This document shows positions 34,156-43,634 of a stretch of 64,000 nucleotides of DNA, piece by piece. The translations under genes and the position numbers were made by a program. The notes beneath the pieces were generated by a model. The model was not told where the DNA came from, ran no database searches, and saw nothing but the letters and a program-made list of their open reading frames with translations. The DNA comes from JAFAHD01 sp963772515 (GTDB lineage Bacteria > Vulcanimicrobiota > Vulcanimicrobiia > Eremiobacterales > Eremiobacteraceae): assembly GCA_963772515.1 (NCBI GenBank), contig CAVYXC010000002.1:558001-622000 (forward strand). Direction: 5' to 3'. Positions within the stretch are counted from its first letter, which is position 1; each line of letters opens with the position of its first letter.

Positions 34156-34982
34156 ATGCTGGCGCTGAGCAGCGCCTGCACCTTGTAACGCCACAACAGA
34201 TTTTGACTGTTGGCGCCCAGGCCCCAGATATCGAACGCCGACACGGAGAACCTGCGGCCGAGCCTGCCGACTACGCTCGGTCCCAGAGCCGACACGTACA
34301 CTCCACCCAGCGCGAAGTTGACGCGAGCCTCGTAGAAAAGCGACACTGATCCGCTGGTCTTTGCGTCGACGTACGGCAGCGCCTTGAGATCGTAGTAGCT
34401 CGACCACGTAGAGCCGGGCGGCACGATGACGCTCTGCACGAACGTGTTCTGCAGCAGCAGGCCGCCGCGATCCGAGTACAAACGGAAATCATAGTGCGGT
34501 CGCAACTGCGTGTCGTCGCTCTTGACGTTGTTGGTCACGGTGGGCAGCACGAGTTCGGCGGAGAACGTGCGGTCAGAATGGGGGCCGGCGCGCGGGAACG
34601 CGAATACGATGCCGATGTTCCCAAGACCCGACTGCGGCGCCCGGCCCGCCGAGTAGCTGGTCACCAGCGGGATGTTGACGTTGAGCTGCTGCCCTGCAGC
34701 GAGCTTCGTGCCGAACGTAATGCGGTATTGTGCGCGGCCTTTGCCGCCGGTACTCGACTGGAAGTAGTAGCGCGGCCGCACCGCGGCCCCTAGTGAGAAG
34801 AGGAAATCCCCCGGCCCAGCCTCCGCATCGTCGATTGCTGTTGCCGCCGCAGCAGGCGCCGGCGTGGGCGTCGGCGTGGGCGTCGGCAAGGCTGCCGGCG
34901 TGGCGACATCAGCGTCAACGGTGATCGGAGCGGCGAGCAACATGAAAACCACAACGGCTGCCGCGAGTGAGTGCACGCGCAC
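34152..34982 (-). CDS. Exported protein, probable outer-membrane beta-structure, function unknown
   Basis: 276 aa. It has a signal sequence (AAAVVVFMLLAAPITVDA), then a (PT)n linker. The remaining 200 residues are rich in alternating hydrophobic/aromatic strands (RPRYYFQSSTG, QYRITFGTKL, HYDFRLYSDRGGLLLQNTF) suggesting a small barrel or beta-sandwich. No known family was recognised. The GTG at 34982 is chosen because GGAG lies seven bases upstream and it clears the preceding gene, giving a 14-base gap. It is likely co-transcribed with the exported protein at 34997. Confidence 0.62.
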   Translation of the reverse strand: MRVHSLAAAVVVFMLLAAPITVDADVATPAALPTPTPTPTPAPAAAATAIDDAEAGPGDFLFSLGAAVRPRYYFQSSTGGKGRAQYRITFGTKLAAGQQLNVNIPLVTSYSAGRAPQSGLGNIGIVFAFPRAGPHSDRTFSAELVLPTVTNNVKSDDTQLRPHYDFRLYSDRGGLLLQNTFVQSVIVPPGSTWSSYYDLKALPYVDAKTSGSVSLFYEARVNFALGGVYVSALGPSVVGRLGRRFSVSAFDIWGLGANSQNLLWRYKVQALLSASI

Positions 34983-34996
34983 GTCAGTGCTCCAAC

Positions 34997-36739
34997 CTAG
35001 TGGACCGCCGAGGAGAGATTCCAACCTGCACCTTCCGGCGGATCGGAGGCGAACAGCAAGTTGACCGGATATGACGACCCGCCTTCGGGCATGGTCACGA
35101 CGCTCACGTGCACGAAACCGCGAGCGGGCACGCTGAAGCGGCGGACAAGCGCCGGCTTCATAGCGTCGACCGGGTGAAGCTGCACGACGTCATCGTCGAT
35201 GAGCAACGTGCCGGTCGCTCGGCCCCCGCGAGGTTCGAACCACAGCCCGACGTCCGCCGGACGATCGGTCGGATTCAGCAGGTTGACGTCGGCGCTCTGC
35301 TTCACGCCGTAATCGCCCCCGAGCACGTCGCCTTCGACGAGGTTGGGCAGCGGCAACTTGCCGATCGCCAGCGTCGTCGGCGCGTCGCCGACCGTGTACG
35401 ACTCGTCGTAGAAGAACTCGGGGATCTGGTAGACGCCGCGCGCGTGCTTGACGGCGCTGGAGAGCAGCGTGTCGGAGATGGGCTCGATCGGCGACGCATC
35501 GGCGGCTTGGACGACGACGGCCACGCGCAGCCCGGGCCCGGCGATGACGCGCATCTGCATGATGCCCGCGACCAGGTTGCCTGCGGGCAGCTGCTGGTCC
35601 ACGACGTTGATCGTGGCGCGCGGCGGCACTTCGAAGACCTCGCCCTCGCCTGCGGCCTCGCGCTGCAAGAAACGCAGCGTGGAACCATGGCCGACGCCCA
35701 AGATGTCGGTGTACGGACCGCCGATGCCTGCGATCATCTCCAACAGGCTGGCGTCGGCACCGCTGTTCTCCACCTTGACCAGCACGCGCCGCAGCGGCGC
35801 TCCCGCCGGCGCGTAGTGGTAATACAAGAGCCGAGCCGGCTTGTCGAAGGTGACGTCGCTATAGAAGAGCGTGCCGTCTTCGGTGATCGTCTCCGGATAG
35901 TCGGACACGAGCAGCAGGCGCGGCGCGAGTTGCGGCTGGGCGAGATTGGTCACGCGCACCGCCACGACGGTATGGTACGCGAAGTAGCCGTCGCCGGTCA
36001 CGTCGATCGGCACGTGTACGATGGTCGTGTCGTCCGGGGCCAGCTCGTGCGAATCCTCGACCGCGCCCGCGGCGATGTGCGTGCCCTGCTGCGCGTAGGT
36101 CACCTGCGTGGCGGCTTGCGTCGCCATGTCGGCGACGAACTGCGAGGATGCCGGGTGCCCGGTGATGTTGATCGTCGTGAACGAATCGGCCCGGCCCGCC
36201 GAGATCTCAACGGCCACGCCGAGCGTGGCGGTCAGGCCTTGCTGGCTCGTGACGGTGACGGTCGTCGTGCCAGGATGCAATCCGAACAGGTCGATCGTGC
36301 GCTCGACCGGGTTGAAGATCGCGCGCACGACGTTGTCGTCGAAGCCCGACAGCATGACGATGCCGCTGGGCGGTGAGAGCAGCCTGGCGGACGCGCCGTG
36401 GCCGAGCAGCACGCGCACGCTGGGCGGATTGACGCTGACCGCCGGCGGCGGAGGCGGCTGCGTCGACATGTACGTGCCTTGCGGCAGCGGACTGCAGTCG
36501 CCGGCGCCCGATGCGCACGGGCTTGGTTCGTAGGTCGGCTGGGGGCCCGCATTCGAGGCGCTCGGCCCCGGTGCGGGCGCGGTGGGCACGCCGGAAGCCG
36601 GCTGCGCTGACGGCGGCGGGGGAGGCGATTGGTCGCCGCGCGCACCGCTTGTACCGAGAGCAGCGACGGCGAGCGAGAGCGCGAACGCGCCGCCGATGAC
36701 GGCGGCGCGGAACCTCTGCGCGTGCTGCGCGCGGGTCAC
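34997..36739 (-). CDS. Large exported protein with an Ig-like N-terminal domain, function unknown
   Basis: 580 aa. It has a signal peptide (AVIGGAFALSLAVAALG) and a low-complexity Pro/Ser/Ala stretch (about residues 38-100). A beta domain follows (VRVLLGHGASARLLSPPSGIVML ... GLHPGTTTVTVTSQQG), resembling the N-terminal domain of secreted pilus or BON-like proteins. A long beta-rich remainder with no recognised enzyme motif completes it. It starts at GTG one base after the recQ stop and precedes the small exported gene at 34152. The pair may form an envelope structure. Confidence 0.62.
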   Translation of the reverse strand: MTRAQHAQRFRAAVIGGAFALSLAVAALGTSGARGDQSPPPPPSAQPASGVPTAPAPGPSASNAGPQPTYEPSPCASGAGDCSPLPQGTYMSTQPPPPPAVSVNPPSVRVLLGHGASARLLSPPSGIVMLSGFDDNVVRAIFNPVERTIDLFGLHPGTTTVTVTSQQGLTATLGVAVEISAGRADSFTTINITGHPASSQFVADMATQAATQVTYAQQGTHIAAGAVEDSHELAPDDTTIVHVPIDVTGDGYFAYHTVVAVRVTNLAQPQLAPRLLLVSDYPETITEDGTLFYSDVTFDKPARLLYYHYAPAGAPLRRVLVKVENSGADASLLEMIAGIGGPYTDILGVGHGSTLRFLQREAAGEGEVFEVPPRATINVVDQQLPAGNLVAGIMQMRVIAGPGLRVAVVVQAADASPIEPISDTLLSSAVKHARGVYQIPEFFYDESYTVGDAPTTLAIGKLPLPNLVEGDVLGGDYGVKQSADVNLLNPTDRPADVGLWFEPRGGRATGTLLIDDDVVQLHPVDAMKPALVRRFSVPARGFVHVSVVTMPEGGSSYPVNLLFASDPPEGAGWNLSSAVH

Positions 36740-38394
36740 TTAGGCGATTTGCTGGCGGGCAACCGCAGTGGCGAGCAGCGTCTTATACCCATGTGCCGGG
36801 AAGAGCACCGTCACAAGGTCGCGCTCGGCGCGTTCGACCGTGCCTTCGCCGAATTTCGGGTGCTGCACGATGTCGCCGATGCGGAATTCGCTGGCCGTAC
36901 GGGCGTGTCGAACAGCTCGACCGTGCCGCCCTTGGCGAGCTGCGCGCGGCAATTGTCGCACGCGCCGCAGTTGGGCAGATCGTAGTCCTCGCCGAAATAG
37001 TTGAGGATGAACTTGCGCCGGCAGCTGCGCGTCTCGCAGTATTGCAGGATCATCTGCAGCTTGCTCTGGTCGTACGAGCGCTTCGTCTCGTAGCTGGCGA
37101 GGTTGAGCGCCAGCCCTTTGCTCTGCTTGAGCAGCGGCGCGAGCCCGTATGTGGACTTGGTGACGTTCTGGATGAAGCCGCCCTTTTTGAGCAGCGCGAG
37201 GATCACTTTGAGCTTGGTCAGGGGCAGCTGCGAGATCTTGCGCAGGTCCGAAAGCGAGACGCCGTTGTCCTGGCTCTCGAAGTATTGCAGCGTACCGAAG
37301 ACCTTTTGGACCTCCTCGACGTCCGGATACTTGCCGGTGAGGAAGTAGTTCTGCACGCGCGTGTCGCTCTGACGGTACAGCAGCAGGCAGGTCGACTCCA
37401 TGCCGTCGCGGCCCGCGCGGCCGGCTTCTTGCGTGTAGGCCTCGACGCTGCCCGGCAGATCGTAGTGGATGACGAAGCGGATGTTGGGCTTATCGATGCC
37501 CAACCCGAAGGCGTTGGTCGCCACGACGATCTTGACGTCCTCGTTCATGAAGCGGTCGTGGACGCGCTCGCGCTCGGCCTTTTGCAGCTTGCTGTGGTAG
37601 ACGTCTGCTTCGATGCCGAGCTCGGTGCTGCAATACTCGGCCACCGCGTACGTGTTCTTGATCGTCGCGGTGTAGATGATCCCGAGCGCGCCGGCAAGCG
37701 GGCCGGAGAACTTGGCCTTGAGCACGCGCAGCTTGTCGGCTTCGGTTGCGGTGCGAGCGACTTCATAGACGAGATTGGGACGATCGAACCCACGCACGAT
37801 CGGCTTGGTGTGCGGTATGCCGAGCTGCGTGACGATATCCTCGCGCACTGCCGGCGTGGCCGTCGCGGTGAGCGCGAGCACCGGCGGCTTGCCCAGCGCA
37901 GCGATGACGCGGCCCAGGTTCAGATATGCCGGGCGGAAATCGTGGCCCCACTGCGAGATGCAATGCGCTTCATCGACGACGAACAACGGCACGTGCAGCC
38001 GTTTGAGCACCTCGACGAAGCTTTCGTCTTCGAGCCGCTCGGGCGTCACGTAGATCAGTTTGAGGTTGCCGCGCGCCACCCGCTCGAGGTGCGAGATCTC
38101 TTCTTCGTCGGACAGCGTGCTGTTCAAGGCGATCGTGCTACTGATGCCGGCCTCGGCCAGCATGTCGATCTGGTCCTTCATGAGCGCGATGAGCGGCGAT
38201 ACGACCACCGTCGTGCCTGGCAGCAGCAGCGCGGGCAGCTGATAGCACAGCGATTTGCCGGCGCCTGTGGCCAAAATGGCAAGCGTATCCTTGCCCTCAA
38301 GGACGCGCTTGATGACTTCTTCTTGTCCCGGTTGAAAACGCTCGTAGCCGAAGTGCGTGCGGAGCGCTTCGTGCAGGTCGAGATCGACCTTCAT
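36740..38394 (-). CDS. recQ: ATP-dependent DNA helicase RecQ, apparent frameshift near 36901
   Basis: SF2 3'-5' DNA helicase. It has Walker A ATGAGKSLCYQLPA, the DEAH box VVDEAHCISQWGHDFRP, motif III ATATPA, motif VI QEAGRAGRDG, and the RecQ zinc site (CRRKFILNYFG ... CGACDNC). The main frame loses sense after VELFDTPVR and runs to 36811. The other frame continues with EFRIGDIVQHPKFGEGTVE, a sensible C-terminal domain, to a stop at 36740, one base before the next gene's start. One C missing in CCC at 36901-36903 would restore a single protein of about 551 aa. Confidence 0.88.
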
Positions 38395-38675
38395 AATCTG
38401 TGCCTCTGGAGCGGCCGGATGGACCCGGCCGTCACTGCGTAATGCGTCGCCGTGGATGACGAACTCCGGCCTCTTCTATAGTATTCGAGGTCCGGCGAAT
38501 CGGCGGATGTACCGCCTGACCATTATATACCCGGATACCCACGGACCGAAACGACTGTTTCAACAATCCAAGCGGGACGTCCCGGCCTGTAGGTGAACCG
38601 CGGCTGAAGCAGCGGCATACCGTCTATTGGTTGCCCCAACGATACCATATCTGTCAAGGGAATTCGCAGAGAAAA
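38395..38675. promoter_or_regulatory. Divergent promoter region between recQ and the sigma factor gene
   Basis: 281 bases, unusually AT-rich in places. There is a perfect 7-bp hairpin (CGGCCGG/CCGGCCG, 38412-38431) in the recQ leader. TATAGT at 38477-38482 and TTATATA near 38523 could be -10 boxes on either strand. I cannot assign a sigma-specific promoter. Confidence 0.4.
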
Positions 38676-39209
38676 GTGGACCAAGAACTCGTCCAACGGC
38701 TGGCTGCCGACGACGCTACGGCGCTTGAAGAGGCGTATCAACGCTACGCGTCGCGGTGCAAGGGCGTGGCCTTTCGCTTGTTGCGCGACGACACGCGTGC
38801 CGAGGACGCCGTCCAAGAGGCGTTTCTCGCCCTGTGGCGGCACCGCCAGGGCTTGGTCGTCAGGACCGGGGGGATCAGTCCATGGCTATACACGGTGACG
38901 CGCAACGCCGCGCTGGCAATCATGCGCTCTGAGTCGCGCAGAACCGCGCGCGAGGAGCGCGCCGGCGTGGACGACCAAGCTCCCGATCCGCTGACAGACA
39001 TCGTCTCCGCCGAGGACGCGCGCGGCGTGCGCGCCGCGCTCGCAGAGCTGCCGCTCGAGCAGCGAACTGTGATCTCGTACGCGTACTTCGGCGCGATGAC
39101 GTTCCCGCAGATCGCCACGCGCACCGGAGCTCCGCTGGGCACCGTCAAACGCCGGGCCCAGCTCGGTCTGTCGCGTTTGGCGCGCGCTTTGAGGCCACAA
39201 GCAATATGA
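38676..39209 (+). CDS. ECF-type RNA polymerase sigma factor
   Basis: 177 aa with region 2 (ALEEAYQRYASRCKGVAFRLLRDDTRAEDAVQEAFLALWR) and region 4 (LPLEQRTVISYAYFGAMTFPQIATRTGAPLGTVKRRAQLGLSRL). It is similar in layout to the SigK/SigL-type ECF group that pairs with RskA-like anti-sigma factors, which is what follows with an ATGA overlap. The GTG at 38676 is chosen because region 2 begins right after it; a TTG at 38631 would add 15 unconserved residues. Confidence 0.88.
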   Translation: MDQELVQRLAADDATALEEAYQRYASRCKGVAFRLLRDDTRAEDAVQEAFLALWRHRQGLVVRTGGISPWLYTVTRNAALAIMRSESRRTAREERAGVDDQAPDPLTDIVSAEDARGVRAALAELPLEQRTVISYAYFGAMTFPQIATRTGAPLGTVKRRAQLGLSRLARALRPQAI

Positions 39210-39841
39210 CGCAACACCCATACGAAGAAATCGAAGCGTTCGCGCTCGGCAGTCTGGACGACGCCGAACAGCGCGCGGTCCTTGATCACGCCGATGCATG
39301 CGCGACCTGCGCGGTCGTGCTGTCCGACGCCATGGCTGGCGTCGCCGCGCTCGCCATCCTCGAAGCGCCGCGGCCGATGGACCGATCGCTTGGGCTTCCG
39401 ACACCTTCCGTAGTCGCGAAGCGCAGGATCGGCCCTTCCGGGTGGGTTGCGACCGGCGCACTTGCGGCATGTCTGGCCCTGCTGTTCTGGAACGTGCAGC
39501 TGCGCGACGACACGCTGACGGTGCCCGTGGCTACGCTGGTCCACAGCCACTTCGTCCACCATCCGTTGACGGGCGGCGCCGGGAGCACCGGCAGTGCAAA
39601 ATTCCTGCAAGCACCGAATGGCGGCTGGATATACGTTGTTGCTGATGGACTGGCGCCGCGCGGCCATTACACCGTGTGGGAGACGCGCGGCGGCACGACA
39701 CAAGAAGTCGCGCAAGTCACGGCGGACAGCCATGGGCAGGCAGTTCGCTACATCGAACAGCCGCAGGGCACGATCGACGCTGTCGTCCTCTCGCCCGAGG
39801 GCAAACCGTACACGGACACGAGCGCACTGCGCTGGCCGTAA
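39206..39841 (+). CDS. Anti-sigma factor, RskA-like with zinc-binding motif
   Basis: 211 aa. The cytoplasmic N-terminus has an HxxxCxxC zinc anti-sigma motif (DHADACATC, residues about 31-39). One membrane helix follows (GWVATGALAACLALLFW). The periplasmic domain with GGWIYVVADGLAPRGHYTVWE is typical of the RskA C-terminal domain. It presumably sequesters the sigma factor encoded just upstream (ATGA overlap). The signal sensed cannot be read from sequence. Confidence 0.86.
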   Translation: MTQHPYEEIEAFALGSLDDAEQRAVLDHADACATCAVVLSDAMAGVAALAILEAPRPMDRSLGLPTPSVVAKRRIGPSGWVATGALAACLALLFWNVQLRDDTLTVPVATLVHSHFVHHPLTGGAGSTGSAKFLQAPNGGWIYVVADGLAPRGHYTVWETRGGTTQEVAQVTADSHGQAVRYIEQPQGTIDAVVLSPEGKPYTDTSALRWP

Positions 39842-39882
39842 CGGTCTAGGAATGGACGAAGAGGCGAACGAAAGCGGCTGAT

Positions 39883-41586
39883 GTGCCCGACACCGCTCCC
39901 GCTGCGCCATTAACGCTGTATCGTAAACATCGTCCCGCTGCCTTCGACGAGCTCGTCGGCCAGCCGGCGGTCGTGCAGGGTCTGACCGCGGCGGTCAAAT
40001 CGGGCCGGGTCGCGCACGCGTACTTGTTCTCTGGTCCGCGCGGCACCGGCAAGACCTCAGCCGCGCGCATCCTCGCGAAGTGCCTCAATTGCTTGACGAA
40101 CGGCCCGCGGCCGGACCCGTGCGGCGTGTGCGAGGCCTGCACCTCGATCGCCGCGGGGACGGCTTTCGACGTCGTGGAGATCGACGCGGCCAGCAATCGC
40201 GGCATCAACGAGATCCGCGAGCTCCGCGATCGCGTGCAGTTCGCGCCCTCGCAGTTCCGCAAGAAGGTCTATATCATCGACGAGGTCCACATGCTGACCT
40301 CGGAGGCGTTCAACGCGCTTCTCAAGACGCTCGAGGAGCCGCCGGAGTACGTCGTCTTCGTGCTGGCGACGACCGAGCTGCATCGCGTGCCGGCCACGAT
40401 CCTATCGCGCTGCCAACGCTATGAGTTCCGGCGCATGACGCCGCCGGTCATCGCGGCACGGCTCCAAGAGGTCGCCAAACGCGAGAAGATCGCGCTTGAC
40501 GAGACCGCTGCCCGGCGCATCGCCCACCTCGCGGATGGCGCTCTGCGCGACGCGCTGGTCATGCTCGAACAAGCCCGCGGTTTTGCGGGCGGCAAAATGA
40601 TCGATCCCAAGGTGCTCGACGCCGCGTTCGGCGAGTCGCATAAAGACGTCGTCGACCGCCTGGTCGACGCGATCATCGCGTCCGACGCGGCGGCAGCGCT
40701 GCAGGCCGTCGCGGATGCCAGCGCGCAGGGCGTCGATCCCGGCTGGCTCTCCAAAGAAATGCTGCGCTGGTTCAGACTCGCGTTGTTGGCGCGCACCAGC
40801 CGCGAAGTGCTGGAAGCCGAAGCCCCGCCCGACGAAGCGCAGGCGGTGGCGGCGCGCGCGCAAGCGCTGTCCAAGACCAAGATCATGACGGCGTTGCGCG
40901 TGCTCTCTGACGCGGTCGCACAACGCTGGTCGACGCAGCCGCGCATCGATCTGGAGCTCGCGCTCGCGCGCATCATCGCGCCCGCGGACGAGCTGACGCT
41001 GCAAGGCCTCTCCGATCGCTTGCGGGCGCTTGAGGAACGCGCCGACGCCGGGTCAGGGCCTGGTCCCGCCGCTACGCCGGCGGCGCCGCCAGCATCCGCG
41101 CGCAAGCCGCGCGCGGCCACCACAGCGGCGAAGGCCGTCGCACTCGAGCCAGGTGCGCCCGAGACCGAGACCACCGCTCCAGCGACAGAGCTGCACGCGC
41201 CTACGCTTTCCTCAGCACCCGCCGCAGCGGTGCCCGCCGCGACCGGCTCGCTCACGCCGACACGCCTCGCCGCGATGTGGCACCTGGTCATGACCGCCGT
41301 ACGGGAAAGCTCGAACACGGTGTTCGCCTATCTGCAGCACGCGACGGTCGCGGATGCGAGCGACGAGACAGTCACGCTCTCGGTCACCAAGAAGCACTTC
41401 CTGGAGAGCCTCAGCGACGTGGGGACGAGCGCGCTGATCGCCGAGGCGATCGAACACGTCAGCGGAATCAAACCGCGCATCGCACTGGTGCTGGGCAGCG
41501 CGCCGGTACGTCAAGCGCAACCCAAAGGCGAAGGGCCGTCCGGCTTCGCCCTGGCCGAATCCGTCTTGGGCGGAGAACTTCTGTAG
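39883..41586 (+). CDS. dnaX: DNA polymerase III subunit gamma/tau
   Basis: Clamp-loader ATPase subunit, 567 aa. It has Walker A GPRGTGKTSAARILAKCLNC and the four-cysteine zinc module in CLNC ... CGVCEAC. Walker B DEVHMLTSEAFNALLKTLEEPP and the SRC motif LSRCQRYEF follow, then domain III, a Pro/Ala-rich linker (about 375-450) and a C-terminal tau-like domain. It starts with GTG 39883. A frameshift-prone A/T tract for making gamma was not seen. It is followed 2 bases later by ebfC and then recR, the classic dnaX-ybaB-recR order. Confidence 0.95.
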   Translation: MPDTAPAAPLTLYRKHRPAAFDELVGQPAVVQGLTAAVKSGRVAHAYLFSGPRGTGKTSAARILAKCLNCLTNGPRPDPCGVCEACTSIAAGTAFDVVEIDAASNRGINEIRELRDRVQFAPSQFRKKVYIIDEVHMLTSEAFNALLKTLEEPPEYVVFVLATTELHRVPATILSRCQRYEFRRMTPPVIAARLQEVAKREKIALDETAARRIAHLADGALRDALVMLEQARGFAGGKMIDPKVLDAAFGESHKDVVDRLVDAIIASDAAAALQAVADASAQGVDPGWLSKEMLRWFRLALLARTSREVLEAEAPPDEAQAVAARAQALSKTKIMTALRVLSDAVAQRWSTQPRIDLELALARIIAPADELTLQGLSDRLRALEERADAGSGPGPAATPAAPPASARKPRAATTAAKAVALEPGAPETETTAPATELHAPTLSSAPAAAVPAATGSLTPTRLAAMWHLVMTAVRESSNTVFAYLQHATVADASDETVTLSVTKKHFLESLSDVGTSALIAEAIEHVSGIKPRIALVLGSAPVRQAQPKGEGPSGFALAESVLGGELL

Positions 41587-41588
41587 AT

Positions 41589-41891
41589 ATGAACCCCAAT
41601 CTGTTGAAACAGGCCCGCCAGTTGCAGCAGCAGCTCGCCAAGATCCAAGAAGAGCTCGGCAATGAGACGGTCACCGGCAGCGCCGGCTCGGGAGCCGTGC
41701 TCGTGACATTGGACGGCCACGGCCAGTTGCGCAGCGTGAAGATCGACAAGGCGGCGGCGGATCCCCAAGACGTGGAGACGCTCGAAGACTTGATCGGCAT
41801 CGCCTTCAAAGACGCACAAGCCAAAGTCGCCGAGCTCTCGCGCACCCGCATGGGTCCCCTGGCCGGCGGGCTCGGCATCCCTGGCTTCTAG
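41589..41891 (+). CDS. ebfC: Nucleoid-associated protein, YbaB/EbfC family
   Basis: 100-aa DNA-binding protein with the family N-terminus (NLLKQARQLQQQLAKIQEEL) and central GAVLVTLDGHGQLRSVKID, and an AELSRTRMGPLAGGLGIPGF tail. It starts at ATG 41589 between dnaX and recR, as in most bacteria; its partner role in recombination repair is known only loosely. Confidence 0.93.
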   Translation: MNPNLLKQARQLQQQLAKIQEELGNETVTGSAGSGAVLVTLDGHGQLRSVKIDKAAADPQDVETLEDLIGIAFKDAQAKVAELSRTRMGPLAGGLGIPGF

Positions 41892-41902
41892 ACGCGACGA
41901 CG

Positions 41903-42502
41903 TTGGATCATCTAGCCGGACCGCTCTCCACGTTGATCGGTGAGCTTGAGAAGCTGCCCACCGTCGGCCCTAAGACGGCCGCGCGGCTGGCGTTCTACCT
42001 GTTGTCCTCGAGCCGGCAGGACGCACAGGCTTTGGCCGACGCGATCGTCGCGGTCAAGGACAAGGTCAAGTTCTGCAAGCGCTGCTTCAGCTTGACCGAA
42101 GGCGACGAATGCTCGATCTGCGCCGACCCGCGGCGCGACACGTCGCTGATCTGCGTCGTCGGCGAAGCGAAGGATGTCTATGCGGTCGAACGCGCGATGA
42201 CGTTCAACGGCCGCTATCACGTGCTGGGCGGCCTTATCTCGCCGATGGAGGGCATCGGCGTCGGACAGCTGCACGTCAAGGAGCTGCTCGACCGGCTCGG
42301 CCCCGAAGGCGTGAAGGAAGTCATCATCGCGACCAATCCCAACGCCGAAGGTGAGTCGACCGCGCTGTACCTGCACCGGCTCATCGAGCCGGCGGGCGTG
42401 AAGGTGACGCGCCTTGCGTATGGCTTGCCGATCGGCGGCGAATTGGACTACGCGGACGAGACGACGCTAGCGCGCGCGCTCGAAGGACGCAGGGCGCTCT
42501 AG
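41903..42502 (+). CDS. recR: Recombination mediator RecR
   Basis: 199 aa. It has an N-terminal helix-hairpin-helix (LPTVGPKTAARLAFYLL), a four-cysteine zinc finger (CKRCFSLTEGDECSIC), a Toprim domain (LICVVGEAKDVYAVER, with IATNPNAEGESTALYL) and the C-terminal Walker-like region. It acts with RecF (at the start of this window) and RecO in gap repair. It starts with TTG 41903. It ends 10 bases from the convergent minus-strand gene. Confidence 0.95.
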   Translation: MDHLAGPLSTLIGELEKLPTVGPKTAARLAFYLLSSSRQDAQALADAIVAVKDKVKFCKRCFSLTEGDECSICADPRRDTSLICVVGEAKDVYAVERAMTFNGRYHVLGGLISPMEGIGVGQLHVKELLDRLGPEGVKEVIIATNPNAEGESTALYLHRLIEPAGVKVTRLAYGLPIGGELDYADETTLARALEGRRAL

Positions 42503-42512
42503 CGGCGCGATC

Positions 42513-43565
42513 CTACGACGACGGCTTCTTGCGCAAGCGTTCGATGAAATCGACCGCGACGTTTTTCGCACGCTCCACTGCCTCGCGGTAGAGCGCGCCG
42601 ATCTTCTCGGGCGCCATCCGGTTGCCGGTCTCGTAATAGAACGTCGCTGCCTGGCCGATGACCAGCGTACCCGCATACGCGATGCCGGCTTTGATGACCG
42701 GGCCTCCAAACGGGATGAAGCCTGACGCTTCGCGGGCCAATGCGCGCCAGCCATAGCCGCCGCCGATGACCGGCATCAGCTCTGCGATGCGCGCGAACTC
42801 CGCCTTCTTGCCGAACGCCGCAGCGATGCGCAACAGCATGTTGACCTGCATGCCCGTGATCACGATCGTGTCGCCGGCCGAAGCGATGCTGCCGAGCAGC
42901 AAACCCAACACCGGGATGTGGTCGACGAGCGCCGACGCGAACGCCACCTGCAGGCTTTGCAGCGCGCAGTCGACGGTGATCTTGGCGGCGACGCTCGGCC
43001 GGAAGATCGGCAGCTTCGCCGCGAGCGAGATCTCGACGTCGCGGCACGCGTGCACGATGTCGGGGAGCACGTGTCTGCCGAGCTCGAGCGCATCGAGGGA
43101 GCTGACGTAATAGCGGGCGGGCTTACCCGGACCCGGTTTGTGCGCGGGCGAGCCGGTCGGCTGCCCCGTGCCCGGCGACGTGCCCAGCGGAGGCCGGTCG
43201 ATGACGAACACCGGCAGCGACGAAGACTCGAAATGCGCGAGCGCTTCTTCGGGGACGCTGCCGCTGCTTGGGCAGAACACGATCGCCCTGCTCGCGCTGT
43301 CGGCGACCATCCATCCGGGCGCCTCATCGAGCGGCTGGAGCACCGAGCCGCGCGCAGTCCGTTCGGGATCCAAGACGTCGGCCAGTCCGCCTGCGCCGTC
43401 GCCCGCCAGCAGCAGCCGCACGGGCCGGGCGGCCTGCGCGTCGAGCACGCTCAAGTTGATGCGCTCGCGGAACTGATTCACCCACGCGGCGAGCTGGGCA
43501 CCCGGTGTGTCCGAACCGGGGATCGCGGGGACATCGGACGACATGCGCATATCTACCGTACCCAT
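42513..43565 (-). CDS. DUF697-domain protein
   Basis: 350 aa. The C-terminal half (about residues 170-340) matches DUF697/YcjF-like proteins: VAAKITVDCALQSLQ, hydrophobic VLGLLLGSIASAGDTIVITGMQVNMLLRIA, GGGYGWRALAREASGFIPFGG and a final amphipathic helix. Such domains often pair with dynamin-like or Era-like GTPases. The N-terminal half contains a short Rossmann-like stretch (PVRLLLAGDGAGGLADVL) but no complete GTPase motifs, so it is probably catalytically inactive. The start is placed below the terminator at 43585-43613; ATGs at 43565, 43550 and 43544 are all possible. Confidence 0.65.
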   Translation of the reverse strand: MGTVDMRMSSDVPAIPGSDTPGAQLAAWVNQFRERINLSVLDAQAARPVRLLLAGDGAGGLADVLDPERTARGSVLQPLDEAPGWMVADSASRAIVFCPSSGSVPEEALAHFESSSLPVFVIDRPPLGTSPGTGQPTGSPAHKPGPGKPARYYVSSLDALELGRHVLPDIVHACRDVEISLAAKLPIFRPSVAAKITVDCALQSLQVAFASALVDHIPVLGLLLGSIASAGDTIVITGMQVNMLLRIAAAFGKKAEFARIAELMPVIGGGYGWRALAREASGFIPFGGPVIKAGIAYAGTLVIGQAATFYYETGNRMAPEKIGALYREAVERAKNVAVDFIERLRKKPSS

Positions 43566-43584
43566 ACGAGCGCGACCTTGTGAC

Positions 43585-43613
43585 AAAAAAATCCCGGCCT
43601 CAAAGGGCCGGGA
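43585..43613 (-). terminator. Rho-independent terminator of the M48 peptidase gene
   Basis: On the minus strand, TCCCGGCC/GGCCGGGA forms an 8-bp stem with a 6-base loop, followed by seven Ts. It starts 22 bases after the M48 stop and separates that gene from the DUF697 gene. Confidence 0.9.
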
Positions 43614-43634
43614 CCATTCGGGTCGTGCTCGTAG

